Shown: positions 61,677 to 64,000 of the stretch, piece after piece
How the letters are laid out: each line of letters opens with the position of its first letter
Position numbering within the stretch: the stretch's first letter is position 1
From: Terriglobus roseus
GTDB lineage: Bacteria > Acidobacteriota > Terriglobia > Terriglobales > Acidobacteriaceae
Length of the DNA: 64,000 nt
Direction of reading: 5' to 3'
NCBI RefSeq assembly: GCF_900105625.1
Contig: NZ_FNSD01000001.1
Location: 620,001 to 684,000, forward strand
The notes under the pieces: model-generated
The model's database searches: none
Told to the model about the DNA's origin: nothing
What the model saw: only the letters and a program-made list of their open reading frames with translations
Program-made: the position numbers and the translations under genes

Positions 61677-62363
61677 TTAGTTCGAAGGTGAAGAGGTGCC
61701 CGGCGAGCCGTCTGTCACCGGCGTCGTATCGCCACTGGTGTTCTTCGGGGCCTTGGCGGGTGCACTTGGCGGCGGCGTAACGTTGTGATCCGCAGGTGCC
61801 ACGGTCGAGTCACCCTTGGCTTTGGGATTCTGCGGCAGCGCCGGCAGTTTGATGATGGGCGCGCTCGCCGGCAGAGGCTTCGGCGTAGACGTCGGTCCGG
61901 CATTCCGGATCGGCTCCTGTACGCCAACACTGCGGTTCATGTCCTTCGCTTCATTCTCGCCGTAGGCCGAGACCTGCGTGCTGGGCCGCTTCATCCGAAC
62001 GATCAACTGCTTTGAGGGGCCGTCCAGCAGCAGGGTTCCGGCGTACGTTGTGAAGCCGTTGGCGATGACCTGGACACCGACCTGCGATCCTGTCGGGATG
62101 ACGTCGATGAAGGCCTTGCCATCTGTCCCGGACTTGATCTCGAGGTTGCCCTCGTCGTTCCCATCCTTCGTCGGATGAAAGATAACGGCAGCGTTCTCCA
62201 GGATTTTGCCGTTCGAATCCTTCACGACCAGTACCTCAAGGTGACTGGTCTCCGGCGGCGCCTTGTATTTGCGGCCGTGGCGCTCATTTTGAGCAGGGGC
62301 CAGCGTAGCGGCCAGGGTAACAACACTTGCAACGGAGATGAGAAGCGAACGGCGGAACAGCAT
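61677..62363 (-). CDS. Secreted protein with carboxypeptidase-regulatory-like domain
   Basis: The 228-residue protein has a signal peptide (RSLLISVASVVTLAATLAPAQ) and a small beta-sandwich (about 40-130: VLVVKDSNGKILENAAVIFH, TDGKAFIDVIPTGSQVGVQV) of the CarboxypepD_reg type common in Acidobacteriota. The remaining 95 residues are Pro/Ser/Thr-rich and disordered. Function unknown; likely envelope-associated. It precedes the SDR gene by 2 bp. Confidence 0.78.
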   Translation of the reverse strand: MLFRRSLLISVASVVTLAATLAPAQNERHGRKYKAPPETSHLEVLVVKDSNGKILENAAVIFHPTKDGNDEGNLEIKSGTDGKAFIDVIPTGSQVGVQVIANGFTTYAGTLLLDGPSKQLIVRMKRPSTQVSAYGENEAKDMNRSVGVQEPIRNAGPTSTPKPLPASAPIIKLPALPQNPKAKGDSTVAPADHNVTPPPSAPAKAPKNTSGDTTPVTDGSPGTSSPSN

Positions 62364-62490
62364 GGGTGCATTCTACCGCTCCCTGCGCGCGCGTGTCTTT
62401 CCCAGCTGCCGGAGAGATGTCGCGATCTGACGCTCCTGGCACGCGCCGGTGGACCTTGAGCGACATTCACTCATATTTCATTGAGCGGCC

Positions 62491-62520
62491 TTGACTCGCG
62501 CCATGGCCGGGCCGTACATT
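62491..62520 (+). promoter_or_regulatory. Sigma70-type promoter of groES-groEL
   Basis: TTGACT (62491-62496) and TACATT (62515-62520) are separated by 18 bp. The CIRCE operator begins at the end of the -10 box, where bound HrcA would block transcription. Confidence 0.7.
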
Positions 62521-62545
62521 AGCAATCGGAGCGGCGGAGTGCTAA
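62519..62545 (+). promoter_or_regulatory. CIRCE operator (HrcA binding site)
   Basis: TTAGCAATC - 9 bases - GAGTGCTAA. The right arm is perfect, and the left differs from the TTAGCACTC consensus at one base. It lies 43 bp before the groES start codon. Confidence 0.92.
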
Positions 62546-62588
62546 AACGCCCTACCGCCCACCCACACATCAAGGAGAACGAAGAACC

Positions 62589-62882
62589 ATGGCATCGACA
62601 TTTACACCGCTGCACGACCGCATCCTGGTCCGTCGCCTGGAAGAAGGCGAAACGCTTCGCGGCGGGATCATCATCCCCGATTCTGCGAAGGAAAAGCCCC
62701 AGCAGGGCACAGTTATCAGCGTCGGCAAGGGTAAGAGCAACGACGAGGGCAAGGTATTCCCGCTCGACGTCAAGGCTGGCGACACGGTTCTCTTCGGCAA
62801 GTACTCCGGCACTGAGATCAAGCTGGAAGGCGAAGATCTGCTGATCATGCGCGAAGAAGAAGTCCTCGGAATCCTCAAGTAA
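62589..62882 (+). CDS. groES: Co-chaperonin GroES
   Basis: A 97-residue cap for the GroEL chamber. It has the usual opening [22 protein letters not shown], mobile loop [16 protein letters not shown] and the roof/C-terminal [27 protein letters not shown] precedes the start. Under CIRCE control with groEL 127 bp downstream. Confidence 0.98.
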   Translation: MASTFTPLHDRILVRRLEEGETLRGGIIIPDSAKEKPQQGTVISVGKGKSNDEGKVFPLDVKAGDTVLFGKYSGTEIKLEGEDLLIMREEEVLGILK

Positions 62883-62988
62883 GCATTGCATGCAGCGGAC
62901 GCGCTTCGCGCCTCCGTTGTCTGGAATGAGTCCACTGGCTTCCCTGCTGTCCTGCAGCAGATTAGAAATTCTGAACGACGCGCTTTGA

Positions 62989-64000
<1,012 letters not shown>

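Overview
This 64 kb window looks like chromosomal DNA of an Acidobacteriota member, most likely of the Terriglobales/Acidobacteriaceae type (Terriglobus, Granulicella, Edaphobacter relatives). That is an inference from high-GC coding sequence, the gene content, and a dispersed palindromic repeat with the arm core GTCGAAGGACCTGCAT at three chromosomal places. No rRNA, tRNA or CRISPR array was recognised.

Left chromosomal part (1-30320). It opens with the end of a sensor kinase gene and its response regulator. Next come an ABC ATPase/permease pair divergent from a GDSL lipoprotein esterase (the ybbAP-tesA layout of E. coli). A leftward run follows: family 2 glycosyltransferase, two adjacent 6-pyruvoyl-tetrahydropterin synthase paralogues, folE and truB. 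Then come a TlpA-like thioredoxin lipoprotein, a ThuA-domain protein, glgX, two cyclophilins, a polytopic membrane protein, mqo, thrC, a small HipA-like kinase with a DUF3037 partner, glgA, rsmA, ruvC, a fatty-acid desaturase, a second two-component pair, and a single gene that fuses both LPS-export permeases (LptF and LptG).

Mobile island (30321-58223, about 27.9 kb). It is bounded by an 18-bp direct repeat that is the end of the dispersed palindromic repeat. A tyrosine integrase lies just inside the left end, and clusters of CTGCACAG/CTACACAG motifs lie just inside both ends. The cargo has a decayed second integrase; an SF2 helicase fused to a PD-(D/E)xK nuclease; a Vsr-methylase-endonuclease operon of the Eco29kI (GIY-YIG) type; a large STAND-like NTPase with an N-terminal nuclease-like domain and C-terminal helical repeats, followed by an HNH protein; and the remnant of an abortive-infection gene. 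A mobilisation module follows (ribbon-helix-helix accessory protein, coupling protein, MobF relaxase) without type IV secretion genes, so the element should be mobilisable rather than self-transmissible. The right part carries small unknown genes, two HTH regulators, a serine recombinase with two ParB-like proteins in a tightly coupled operon, and an ArdC-type antirestriction protein. The island therefore combines transfer, maintenance, anti-restriction and several defence systems.

Right chromosomal part (58224-64000). FKBP-type isomerase, MsbA-like ABC exporter, a short-chain dehydrogenase with an upstream secreted protein, then a CIRCE-controlled groES-groEL operon, with groEL cut by the window edge.
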